Part shown: in pieces, positions 7,885 through 14,622 of the stretch
How the letters are laid out: the number at the start of each line of letters is the position of its first letter
Position numbering within the stretch: position 1 is the stretch's first letter
Assembly: GCA_964514415.1 (NCBI GenBank)
Contig: CAZEQL010000022.1
Span: 1 to 18,549, forward strand
DNA length: 18,549 nt
Direction of reading: 5' to 3'
Source of the DNA: CAZEQL01 sp964514415
GTDB lineage: Bacteria; Chloroflexota; Dehalococcoidia; GIF9; AB-539-J10
The notes under the pieces: model-generated
Databases searched by the model: none
Told to the model about the DNA's origin: nothing
What the model saw: the letters and a program-made list of their open reading frames with translations, nothing else
Position numbers and translations under genes: made by a program

Positions 7885-8112
7885 TTATCTAAATAGGTGG
7901 ATTATCAGGTTCACAATAAGGGTAAGCAGGATGCTAATTACGAGGCAGGTCATTATGGGGAAGAAAAAGTGAAAGTTTCCTTTGTGCCAAAATATGTTGC
8001 CAGCTAGCTTTCCTGAAAAGGGAATCCGCTGCCAGAAGACCAATAGCAAGCCAAAGAAGACTGGGAAAGCCCCGCCAGGGATTAAAAACCTGCCTACGTC
8101 TTGGGGCCACAT
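7885..8112 (-). CDS. small membrane protein, DUF2905-like
   Basis: The 75-aa product begins MWPQDVGRFL and has a first helix around 10-28 (LIPGGAFPVFFGLLLVFW). A short amphipathic loop with LAGNIFWHKGNFHFFFP follows, then a second helix around 48-72. The G-x-I-x-x-x-x-GNF-x-F-x-FP core is the hallmark of DUF2905, a small integral membrane family of unknown function that is often found beside ruvB or queA in other genomes. The frame extends upstream to a TTG at 8175. The ATG at 8112 is preferred because it matches the family's usual length of about 70 aa and because a TTGCCA/TAAAAT promoter lies immediately before it, which would exclude the longer form. No Shine-Dalgarno is close to this ATG. 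It is isolated here, with no ruv or queA neighbour. Confidence 0.72.
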   Translation of the reverse strand: MWPQDVGRFLIPGGAFPVFFGLLLVFWQRIPFSGKLAGNIFWHKGNFHFFFPIMTCLVISILLTLIVNLIIHLFR

Positions 8113-8119
8113 ACTATTA

Positions 8120-8147
8120 ATTTTATCCCATACTAATGTTTTGGCAA
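8120..8147 (-). promoter_or_regulatory. promoter of the DUF2905-like gene, apparently leaderless
   Basis: On the minus strand, TTGCCA (8147-8142), a 16-nt spacer and TAAAAT (8125-8120) each match consensus at five of six positions. Only 7 nt separate the -10 from the ATG at 8112, so transcription should start at or next to the start codon. Confidence 0.5.
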
Positions 8148-8273
8148 ATATCGCCCGCCACAAGTCAATTAGCAATGCTACTTGTAGCCTTTGGGACCTC
8201 CAGTAGGGCAGTAATTACGCAGCCTCCTACCATTGTAATCATGCAGCTTGTATAATGCCTGGTAACCTCGCCT

Positions 8274-8334
8274 TGTAATTCTGAGCTGCAGGCGAAGAAT
8301 CTCTTATAGACCCTTCGCTTCGTTCAGGGTGACA
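8274..8334. repeat. MITE/REP-like palindromic element
   Basis: The element begins TGTAATTCTGAG and ends TTCAGGGTGACA. The left arm (TGT....CTGA......GCGAAG) and the reverse complement of the right arm (TGTCACCCTGAACGAAGCGAAG region) share the same skeleton. This gives imperfect terminal inverted repeats around a centre of AATCTCTTATAGAC. The general form, TGTCATTCTGAGCGAAGCGAAG and its complement, is a common non-coding dispersed repeat in bacteria of this type. There is no coding capacity. Its right end also supplies a candidate -35 for the downstream gene. Confidence 0.6.
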
Positions 8335-8356
8335 AAATAAACAATCCTTGTATAAT
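8329..8356 (+). promoter_or_regulatory. promoter of the interrupted exonuclease gene, partly inside the repeat
   Basis: GTGACA (8329-8334, five of six to the -35 consensus) is the terminal sequence of the palindromic element. It is followed by a 16-nt spacer and a perfect TATAAT (8351-8356). The expected start near 8363 leaves a 17-nt leader containing AGGGA (8369-8373) before the ATG at 8380. Confidence 0.5.
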
Positions 8357-8379
8357 GCTTGGGAAAAAGGGAATGGGAA

Positions 8380-8916
8380 ATGGTTGCATTGTATAGTCGG
8401 GAGTTAATGGCAAGCATTCCGCAGGGAACCTTGGTTGATATAGAGACTACTGGGCTTGATAGCAATTATGACGAGATAGTGAGTTTTGGCGATGTTCAAG
8501 GGAATCGCATTGAGATAATATGCCGAACCTCAAGGGAAGAAGAACCGTTTATCGCTCAGCTTGCTGAACTGGTTCCCAACTTGTCTCGGCCATTCTATGC
8601 CTATAATCTCTCCTTCGAGAAGGGATTCCTTAAAGCCAGGGGAATGAATATAGAGGGGATAGACTTATTTCAGCCATGGAAGGAAAAAGCAGACGAGCTT
8701 TAGCTTAAATGGCCTGAGCTTGATGAGCTATTCTCTCATGCAGAACATTACTTCAACGAGCCGGTGATAAGTGGCAAGGATGTCCCTCAGCTCTGGCAGA
8801 AATTTCTTCACACTGGAAACAAAGATTATTTGCAGCAGATTATTCGCTATAACGAATCAGACCTGCTCAGAGAATTATATTTATTGGTATATTACCGAGA
8901 TAGCTATAAGGTTTGA
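8380..8916 (+). pseudogene. DnaQ/YprB-like 3'-5' exonuclease interrupted by an in-frame amber codon
   Basis: A single reading frame runs from the ATG at 8380 to a TGA at 8914-8916, broken only by TAG at 8701-8703 (codon 108 of 178). The first part has the exonuclease motif I VDIETTGL (D20, E22) and a motif II-like YNLSFEKGFL (E80 where Asp is usual). The part after the stop continues in the same frame with well-formed sequence and ends in a motif III-like YNESD (Y157, D161), the DEDDy pattern. The family acts on DNA or RNA 3' ends; YprB-type members are poorly characterised. AGGGA precedes this ATG; the frame could also open at TTG 8359, but that lies only 2 nt after the -10. Without the second half the enzyme lacks motif III, so the 107-aa product should be inactive. 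Recent loss, readthrough or a sequencing error are all possible. Confidence 0.75.
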
Positions 8917-9098
8917 GGGAGCTAGAAGGCAGTAGAGGGTCATCTCAAATTGAGGCGAATATCCTATTCCCTCCAGACTTGCTGAGGGCACATTCCGACA
9001 TTTGCTTTGAGGGGCGTCGGTTTTGAAGGCGAGCAATTGACAGACTATAATTGCTACAATGAAATCTTCCAATGTGATGATTGGGAATATGGCATAAA

Positions 9099-10097
9099 AT
9101 GGAGCCTTCATATCTTAAATTACATCGTTGTGGTGAGCTTAAGCGCAGGGCTGAGGCGCTAGAAGCATGTTTGGCGTCATGTGATGTCTGCCCCCGAGAG
9201 TGTCATGTCAACCGCCTGGAAAATGTGCATGGGTTTTGCCACTCTGGATACTTGCCTATAGTCTCTGCAGTTTGTGACCATCACGGCGAAGAGCCAGCCA
9301 TTTCAGGCACCCGAGGGACGGGAGCCATTTTCTTCGGCAATTGCAATATGAGGTGCGTTTACTGTCAGAATCATCAAATCAGTCAAGGCCAGGGTCATCA
9401 AAGCTCTAAGGAAGTGGATTTCCGCACTTTGGCTCAGCATATGATATATCTCCAGAATGAGTTGGGCTGCCACAACATCAGTTTCATTTCGCCTTCTCAT
9501 TTCGTGCCTCAGCTAGTTCGAGCAGTCCTGGAGGCGGTGCCTATGGGACTTAAGGTGCCAATAGTTTACAACACCAACGCCTATGACTCTGTAGCATCCC
9601 TTCGAGCGCTGGACGGGATTGTGGATGTTTACCTGCCCGACTTGAGGTATGCTTCTAATACTTGGGCAGCAAAGTTTTCTCACGCTGCCGATTATGTAAC
9701 ACGAGCTCGCCAGGCTATCCTTGAAATGTATCGGCAGGTAGGTGATAAGTTGATATTAGATAGCTCAGGGCTGGCTCAGAGAGGATTAATCGTGCGTCAT
9801 CTCATTCTCCCCAATGGATTAGCGGGTAGTCGGGACTCGCTTACCTGGTTGGCTAAGGAACTTTCTCAAAAGGTAACTGTGAGCATCATGTCTCAATATT
9901 ACCCAAGCTATCTAGCCTCTGAGATACCACAACTGCGTCGCAAGATTTCCGTCTCAGAATACACGAGGGTTCTTAAATTGCTTGATGAACTGGGGATAGA
10001 GAACGGCTGGGTTCAGGAGATGGACGCCGCAGAAAATTACCTGCCGCATTTTGAACGTGAGGGGCATCCTTTCCTGGCGGAGCAACCCCAAATTTGA
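9099..10097 (+). CDS. radical SAM protein, PflX-like (pyruvate formate-lyase activase homologue)
   Basis: This is a radical SAM iron-sulfur enzyme of the PflX/COG1313 type, related to activators of glycyl-radical enzymes; its own substrate is unknown. The SAM-cluster motif C-x3-C-x2-C is CNMRCVYC (C82, C86, C89), preceded by GTGAIFFGN. The N-terminal segment has additional cysteines C28, C31, C35 and C47 (SCDVCPRECHVNR...GFC), typical of this subfamily and possibly an auxiliary metal site. Later landmarks are YNTNAYDS, VDVYLPDLRY, HLILPNGLAGS and MSQYYPSY. The length is 332 aa from the ATG at 9099. The frame also opens at TTG 9081, but ATG gives the usual MEPSYLKLH-type start. TTGACA at 9037-9042 with TGAAAT at 9060-9065 (17-nt spacing) may be its promoter. 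No glycyl-radical enzyme lies nearby. It converges on dnaE across 121 nt in which I see no gene. Confidence 0.9.
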   Translation: MEPSYLKLHRCGELKRRAEALEACLASCDVCPRECHVNRLENVHGFCHSGYLPIVSAVCDHHGEEPAISGTRGTGAIFFGNCNMRCVYCQNHQISQGQGHQSSKEVDFRTLAQHMIYLQNELGCHNISFISPSHFVPQLVRAVLEAVPMGLKVPIVYNTNAYDSVASLRALDGIVDVYLPDLRYASNTWAAKFSHAADYVTRARQAILEMYRQVGDKLILDSSGLAQRGLIVRHLILPNGLAGSRDSLTWLAKELSQKVTVSIMSQYYPSYLASEIPQLRRKISVSEYTRVLKLLDELGIENGWVQEMDAAENYLPHFEREGHPFLAEQPQI

Positions 10098-10218
10098 GCT
10101 ACATTCTCTCTTTGCGCTCTAGTATGCACAATGCCTTGAGTATTAAGCACGCGTATTTTAGCTTGATGAGAGTAGAGTACCTTATCTTTGATACGCCGCT
10201 AAGGCTGGTGGGCAAAAG

Positions 10219-13200
10219 CTATATAAGTTGTTGTGTAAGCCCCAAATTGCCCTCGCCTAATATATTACTCAGTTCCCTTGCTAGCTCAGGGCAGTAGTTC
10301 ACTGTTGTTTGTGGTATTTCTAGTTTAGTCGTTTCATCTCCGCCAACAACAGTGAAGGATACTTTATTCTGCCCAGGGTAATTCTTCAAAATATTCACAA
10401 CCATTTGAAGGCATTCAATGTCTTTCTCGATCTCATCGGTCTGTTTAATATTTATTATGACATGGCGATTTTGCTCTTGAGATTGCCCCATTTCGCGCGC
10501 AATGACATTTTGAGGAGCAGTAACATCTTGAGGCTGATAGCGCTGCGCCTCCTGGCAATTTAACTGCACTTCTCCGTTTCTTATTTTCACCAACCCCTCG
10601 ACTGTGAGAATGTTGCCTTCGTGCCATAGCCCTTGAGTGCTAGCATAGAGATTGGGCCAGACGATGACCTCCACACTAGCATCGAGGTCTTCAATTGTGG
10701 CGACGATAAAAGGGCGATTATCTCGAGTATAGGCTTGACGCACTGAAACCACCATCCCTATAACTACCACTGTTTCATTAGCCATATCAGCATTAATTTC
10801 ACCACAGGAAGCAGTATGCGTCGAAGATAATTTGGAGGCGAGGAACTCAAAGGGGTGTTGGGAAAAATGCATGCCTAATAGCTCTCTTTCCCAAATGAGT
10901 TTTTGTTTAATGGTTTCATCCTCCTCTTTTGTTACCTTTGCGGTGAGATTGAAAACAGGAGATGTCTGAGTCCACAAATCAAACATGCTGGATTGCCCTG
11001 CTTCTTTCGTGCGCTGCTCTGTTTGAGATAAGGAGAGAATCTTATTGATTAACTCGAGAAGAATTTTACGGCCACCCAAGGAGTCAAAGGCACCGACTTT
11101 AATCAAGCTTTCCAACACTTTCTTATTAATATTGCGTAGGTCGGTGCGGCAGCAGAAGGCTTCTATGGATTTGAACTCACCACCGTGGTTGCGGGCGGAT
11201 AAGATTTGCTCAATGGGTGAAGAGCCGACATTTTTGATAGCAGCCAGTCCAAAGCGTATAGCAGATATATTCCCCTCTTCCTTCTCAATAGCGAAGTTAC
11301 CTTGACTCTTGTTGATATCCGGGGGAAGCACTTTAATGCCTAACCTTCGGCATTCGGCAATCGCTGAACGGACCTTTTCCATATTATCCCAATAGGTGTT
11401 GAGGAAGGCAGTCATGTATTCTACAGGGTAGTTTGCCTTGAGATAGGCAGTACGATAAGCAATAAGAGCATAGCTCACGCTGTGAGCTTTATTAAAAGCA
11501 TAGCCTGCGAAGGGTTCAATTAGGGAGAATACCTCTTCGGCTAATTCTGTGGATATGCCGTTCTTCTTGGCTCCAGCAATAAAGTTGCGTTTTTCCTTTT
11601 TCATTACCGCAGGTATCTTTTTTCCCATGGCTTTACGAAAGATATCGGCTTGCCCTAGGCTATAGCCAGCTAGGGCCTGGGCGATAAGTAGCACTTGCTC
11701 TTGATAGACGATGACGCCATAGGTTTCCTCCAGGATTTTCTCCAAGATAGGATGGGGATAATGAATGGGAGTAATTCCTTGCTTGGCCTTGATAAAAGTA
11801 GAAATCTGCTCCATAGGTCCCGGACGGTAAAGTGCCACCATGGCGGCAATGTCACTGAAGCTAGTAGGCTTAAGCTCTTTAATATAGCGGCGCATACCAG
11901 TACTTTCCAACTGGAAGATACCCTGTGTCTCTCCGGAGCTAAGCAGCTCGAAAGTCTTAACATCGTCGAGAGGGATATGCTGCAAATCGAGGGAGATTCC
12001 GCGATTTTGTACCAGAGTTTCTGTGGCTTTGGTCAAAATGGTCAAATTGGAAAGACCAAGGAAGTCCATTTTTAATAGTCCCAGCCGGGCAATATTTCCC
12101 ATGTGGAATTGGGTCATGACAGCATGCTGGCCGCCTCTTCCTACTTTTTGCAATGGTACATACTCAGTTAGGGGGTCATGGGATATGACTACGCCGGCAG
12201 CATGGGTGCTGGCGTGCCTGATAACTCCTTCTAATTTCTTGGCTGAGTCAACCAGGTTGCGTATTGCCTCATCCTGGTAATATACGTCGTAAAGCTCTCT
12301 GCTCCCCTCCAGAGCTCTGTCCAGAGTTATGGTTAACTCTTGAGGGATAAGCCGAACTACTTGATCAACCTGAGCGTAAGACATACCTAAAGCCCGCCCG
12401 GTGTCTCTCAATGCTGCTCTGGCTCCCAGAGTGCCAAAGGTGATGATTTGAGCTACGTGGTCTGTGCCATATTTTTGATTAACGTAGGCTAGAACTTCAT
12501 CGCGACGATCATCCTGGAAATCGAGATCAATATCTGGCATTTCGCGACGCTCTATATTAAGGAAGCGTTCGAAAACAAGCCTGTAGGCTAGAGGATCTAT
12601 ATTGGTGATGCCCAGGCAGTAAAGAGCCAGGCTGGCAGCAGCGCTCCCCCGAACGCCGAAGTAAATACCCTGTTTTCTGGCAAATGAGGCAATATCCCAA
12701 ACGACGAGAAAGTAATGAGCGAAATTTGTTTTCTGGATAACGTCGAGCTCGTAAGTAAGGCGACTCGTTGTTTCATTAGCTGGTTCAGGGTAGTGCTTTT
12801 CTAGACCCTGCCAACAAAGCTCAGCGAGAAAACCGTCGGCAGTTTTGCCCGGAGGTAGTGTTACTTGCGGCAGATGGAGCTGAGTGAAATCCAACTCCAA
12901 CTGACACATATCAGCGATGCGCTGGGTATTCTCTATGGCTTGTGGCAGGTCTCCAAATAGCTCTTCTACCTCTTGCGGACTTCTCAAGTAGAAAAAATTG
13001 CCGGGCATCTTCATTCTCTTTTCGTCATGTATTGAGGCGTTGGTCTGTATACATAACAGAAGTTCATGCGCAGGGGCATCTTTTTTATCGATGTAATGAA
13101 CATCGAAAGTGGCTACAAGGGGTATATTGAGTTTGGCGGATAGGGAGATAATCTCCTGGTTGATTTGCTCCAGCTCAGGGATTGGATGCCTTTGAATCTC

Positions 13201-13710
13201 CAAATAGTAGTCGCTGAAGACTTCCTTGTACCATGAAGCCACTTTGGCGGCTTCATCAAGCTGGTTTGCCAGGATGAGATGAGCTAATTCTCCGTGAGCA
13301 CAGCCAGAGAGGGCGATAAGCCCATTGTGATGCAGTTTCAAAAGCTCCTTATCTACTCTGGGTTTATAGTAAAACCCGTCAAGGTGGCTTTTAGTAACTA
13401 GTTGGAGTAAATTACGGTATCCTTCCCCATTTTTAGCTAGTAAGGTAAGATGGCAGGGGCTTTTATGGACAGGGTCTCGGCTATGGCGATTCTCCGTGAT
13501 GTAGACTTCACAGCCAATAATGGGCTTTATCCCTGCTTCCTTAGCTGCCACATAGAAGTCAATAACACCATACATAGCACCATGGTCGGTGATGGCGAGG
13601 CTGTCCATGCCCAATTCCTTAGTTCGGGCAATGAGTTGAGGGATGTGACACATACCATCAAGTAAGCTGTATTCGGTGTGGACATGGAGGTGAGTGAACT
13701 TCTGCGGCAT
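10219..13710 (-). CDS. dnaE: DNA polymerase III alpha subunit
   Basis: This is the replicative C-family polymerase, the catalytic core of the replisome. The 1163-aa protein is full length for a DnaE1-type enzyme. The N-terminal PHP domain begins HLHVHTEYSLLDG (H9, H11) with TDHG at 41-44. The polymerase palm has PDIDLDF with D393 and D395, and the third catalytic Asp is D549 in LLKMDFLGL. YRPGPM and the fingers region with YQEQVLLIAQALAGYSLGQAD follow. A tandem helix-hairpin-helix segment (IRFGLAAIKNVG) comes next, then an OB fold near 990-1070 (VVVIGMVVSVRQAYTRDNRP). Conserved PHP histidines suggest, but do not prove, proofreading there. The ATG at 13710 has no Shine-Dalgarno. A perfect TATAAT ends 9 nt before it, so the mRNA is probably near-leaderless. 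It diverges from the DUF1461 gene. Confidence 0.97.
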   Translation of the reverse strand: MPQKFTHLHVHTEYSLLDGMCHIPQLIARTKELGMDSLAITDHGAMYGVIDFYVAAKEAGIKPIIGCEVYITENRHSRDPVHKSPCHLTLLAKNGEGYRNLLQLVTKSHLDGFYYKPRVDKELLKLHHNGLIALSGCAHGELAHLILANQLDEAAKVASWYKEVFSDYYLEIQRHPIPELEQINQEIISLSAKLNIPLVATFDVHYIDKKDAPAHELLLCIQTNASIHDEKRMKMPGNFFYLRSPQEVEELFGDLPQAIENTQRIADMCQLELDFTQLHLPQVTLPPGKTADGFLAELCWQGLEKHYPEPANETTSRLTYELDVIQKTNFAHYFLVVWDIASFARKQGIYFGVRGSAAASLALYCLGITNIDPLAYRLVFERFLNIERREMPDIDLDFQDDRRDEVLAYVNQKYGTDHVAQIITFGTLGARAALRDTGRALGMSYAQVDQVVRLIPQELTITLDRALEGSRELYDVYYQDEAIRNLVDSAKKLEGVIRHASTHAAGVVISHDPLTEYVPLQKVGRGGQHAVMTQFHMGNIARLGLLKMDFLGLSNLTILTKATETLVQNRGISLDLQHIPLDDVKTFELLSSGETQGIFQLESTGMRRYIKELKPTSFSDIAAMVALYRPGPMEQISTFIKAKQGITPIHYPHPILEKILEETYGVIVYQEQVLLIAQALAGYSLGQADIFRKAMGKKIPAVMKKEKRNFIAGAKKNGISTELAEEVFSLIEPFAGYAFNKAHSVSYALIAYRTAYLKANYPVEYMTAFLNTYWDNMEKVRSAIAECRRLGIKVLPPDINKSQGNFAIEKEEGNISAIRFGLAAIKNVGSSPIEQILSARNHGGEFKSIEAFCCRTDLRNINKKVLESLIKVGAFDSLGGRKILLELINKILSLSQTEQRTKEAGQSSMFDLWTQTSPVFNLTAKVTKEEDETIKQKLIWERELLGMHFSQHPFEFLASKLSSTHTASCGEINADMANETVVVIGMVVSVRQAYTRDNRPFIVATIEDLDASVEVIVWPNLYASTQGLWHEGNILTVEGLVKIRNGEVQLNCQEAQRYQPQDVTAPQNVIAREMGQSQEQNRHVIINIKQTDEIEKDIECLQMVVNILKNYPGQNKVSFTVVGGDETTKLEIPQTTVNYCPELARELSNILGEGNLGLTQQLI

Positions 13711-13719
13711 TTCTCGGAA

Positions 13720-13746
13720 ATTATAGCACTTGTGCTAAAAGCACAA
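13720..13746 (-). promoter_or_regulatory. dnaE promoter with overlapping inverted repeat
   Basis: On the minus strand a perfect TATAAT (13725-13720) ends 9 nt before the dnaE ATG. The -35 region (TTTTGT at 17-nt spacing) is poor. A perfect inverted repeat, TTGTGC-TAAAA-GCACAA on the plus strand (13730-13746), fills the spacer and reaches the -35. A further GCAC-TT-GTGC pair overlaps it. This is an operator-like arrangement; the binding protein is unknown, and it does not match the E. coli or Bacillus LexA boxes. Confidence 0.5.
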
Positions 13747-13815
13747 AATAAGGAATTTCCAATGAGCAATTACAGCGGTATTTTATCTCATGAGCGGATT
13801 TATAGCTTAGATAGT

Positions 13816-13843
13816 TTTACCAAAGGCGAAACTAGGTTATAGT
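13816..13843 (+). promoter_or_regulatory. candidate promoter of the DUF1461 gene
   Basis: TTTACC (13816-13821, four of six), a 16-nt spacer and TATAGT (13838-13843, five of six) precede the ATG at 13869. The region also holds a 17-bp imperfect direct repeat, TTTTACCaaAGGCgAAA (13815-13831) and TTTTACCcgAGGCaAAA (13853-13869). The second copy covers the GAGG ribosome-binding site. Confidence 0.4.
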
Positions 13844-13868
13844 TAAAACAAATTTTACCCGAGGCAAA

Positions 13869-14561
13869 ATGAAAATCATTAAAACTGTTGCTTATTGGCT
13901 ATGTATAATTTGTTTTCCTATTCTGCTCATCACCAGCACTGTTCGCCTGGGAGTGGGTAGCGTGCGGCTTTACGAATATGGTTTTGATAGATATCACATA
14001 AGCCAGGTTACAGGGATAGATGAGGCACAATTAAACCAGGTGGCTGTAAGGCTCACCGACTATTTCAATTCTAAAGTGGAAACGCCTCAAATAGCGGTAG
14101 TTAATAAATATGGGGAGAGATTCGACTTATTTCACGATTACGAACTCATCCATCTCGAAGATGTGAAGGGGCTGTTTCAAATTGATTATCGGATTCAGGT
14201 GATGAGTCTTGCCTATGTCATTATTTATGGCTTACTCTTTTTGTTTTGGAAAAAGGGGCGGTGGCAAGATTTGGCTAAAGGGACGTGGCGTGGATGTATC
14301 CTGACGTTAGTTCTCATAGCCGTATTGGGCATCGTCTCAATCTTTGGTTTTGAGCGGTTATTTATTCAGTTTCACTATCTTGCGTTTACCAATCTCTATT
14401 GGATGCTAGACCCGAGCAAAGATTACCTCATTATGCTGTTTCCTGAGGGCTTCTGGCAGGACGTTGCTCTATTGGGTGGTGGAACTATAGCAGGGGAGGC
14501 TCTGCTTCTGGGTGGGGTTGCTTGGGTGGTTCCTTTTATTTACCAAAGGCGTAAGCATTAA
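13869..14561 (+). CDS. TIGR01906/DUF1461 family integral membrane protein
   Basis: This 230-aa membrane protein of unknown function has the layout of the TIGR01906/DUF1461 family. The first helix is at about 7-28. A long extracytoplasmic loop (about 29-108) contains LTDYF and, later, ELIHLEDVKGLF, the family's NE-x-HL-DVK-type motif. Helices follow at about 110-126, 141-161 and 200-222, with FPEGFWQD just before the last one. The C-terminus is basic (YQRRKH). GAGG at 13861-13864 lies 4 nt before the ATG, which is close but usable. It is 61 nt upstream of recA, but recA has its own -10, so it is probably not part of the recA transcript. Family membership is based on recognised layout and motif; no biochemical role is known to me. 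Confidence 0.8.
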   Translation: MKIIKTVAYWLCIICFPILLITSTVRLGVGSVRLYEYGFDRYHISQVTGIDEAQLNQVAVRLTDYFNSKVETPQIAVVNKYGERFDLFHDYELIHLEDVKGLFQIDYRIQVMSLAYVIIYGLLFLFWKKGRWQDLAKGTWRGCILTLVLIAVLGIVSIFGFERLFIQFHYLAFTNLYWMLDPSKDYLIMLFPEGFWQDVALLGGGTIAGEALLLGGVAWVVPFIYQRRKH

Positions 14562-14590
14562 GTATAGTGTGCAATACAAATTTTATTGTG

Positions 14591-14614
14591 GTAGGATTTT
14601 CTTCCTGCTATAAT
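14591..14614 (+). promoter_or_regulatory. recA promoter with operator-like inverted repeat
   Basis: A perfect TATAAT (14609-14614) ends 8 nt before the recA ATG. TTGTGG (14586-14591) at 17-nt spacing is a weak -35. The spacer contains an imperfect inverted repeat, GTAGGA-TTTTCT-TCCTGC (14591-14608), directly abutting the -10, where a repressor could act. The sequence is neither the E. coli (CTGT-N8-ACAG) nor the Bacillus (GAAC-N4-GTTC) SOS box. Confidence 0.5.
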
Positions 14615-14622
14615 ATTCCAAA

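Larger units (their letters stand above)
8247..8365. repeat. 19-bp direct repeats, 100 bp apart, flanking a hairpin element
   Basis: CTTGTATAATGCCTGGTAA (8247-8265) recurs as CTTGTATAATGCTTGGGAA (8347-8365), identical at 17 of 19 positions and offset by exactly 100 bp. Each copy contains a perfect TATAAT. The pair brackets the palindromic element at 8274-8334, which resembles a target-site duplication or a tandem duplication that has diverged in between. Confidence 0.6.

Noticed and set aside
8359..8379. Earlier TTG start for the exonuclease gene
   Set aside because: It lies only 2 nt downstream of the TATAAT, so the transcript would not include it; the ATG at 8380 has AGGGA in place.
8701..8703. 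Amber codon read as pyrrolysine
   Set aside because: Pyrrolysine is established in methylamine methyltransferases and a few other proteins, not in DnaQ-fold exonucleases, and TAG terminates several normal genes in this window. No pyl genes are present here.
10094..10297. 67-codon plus-strand frame between the radical SAM gene and dnaE
   Set aside because: Its second half is antisense to the dnaE C-terminus and there is no ribosome-binding site or motif.
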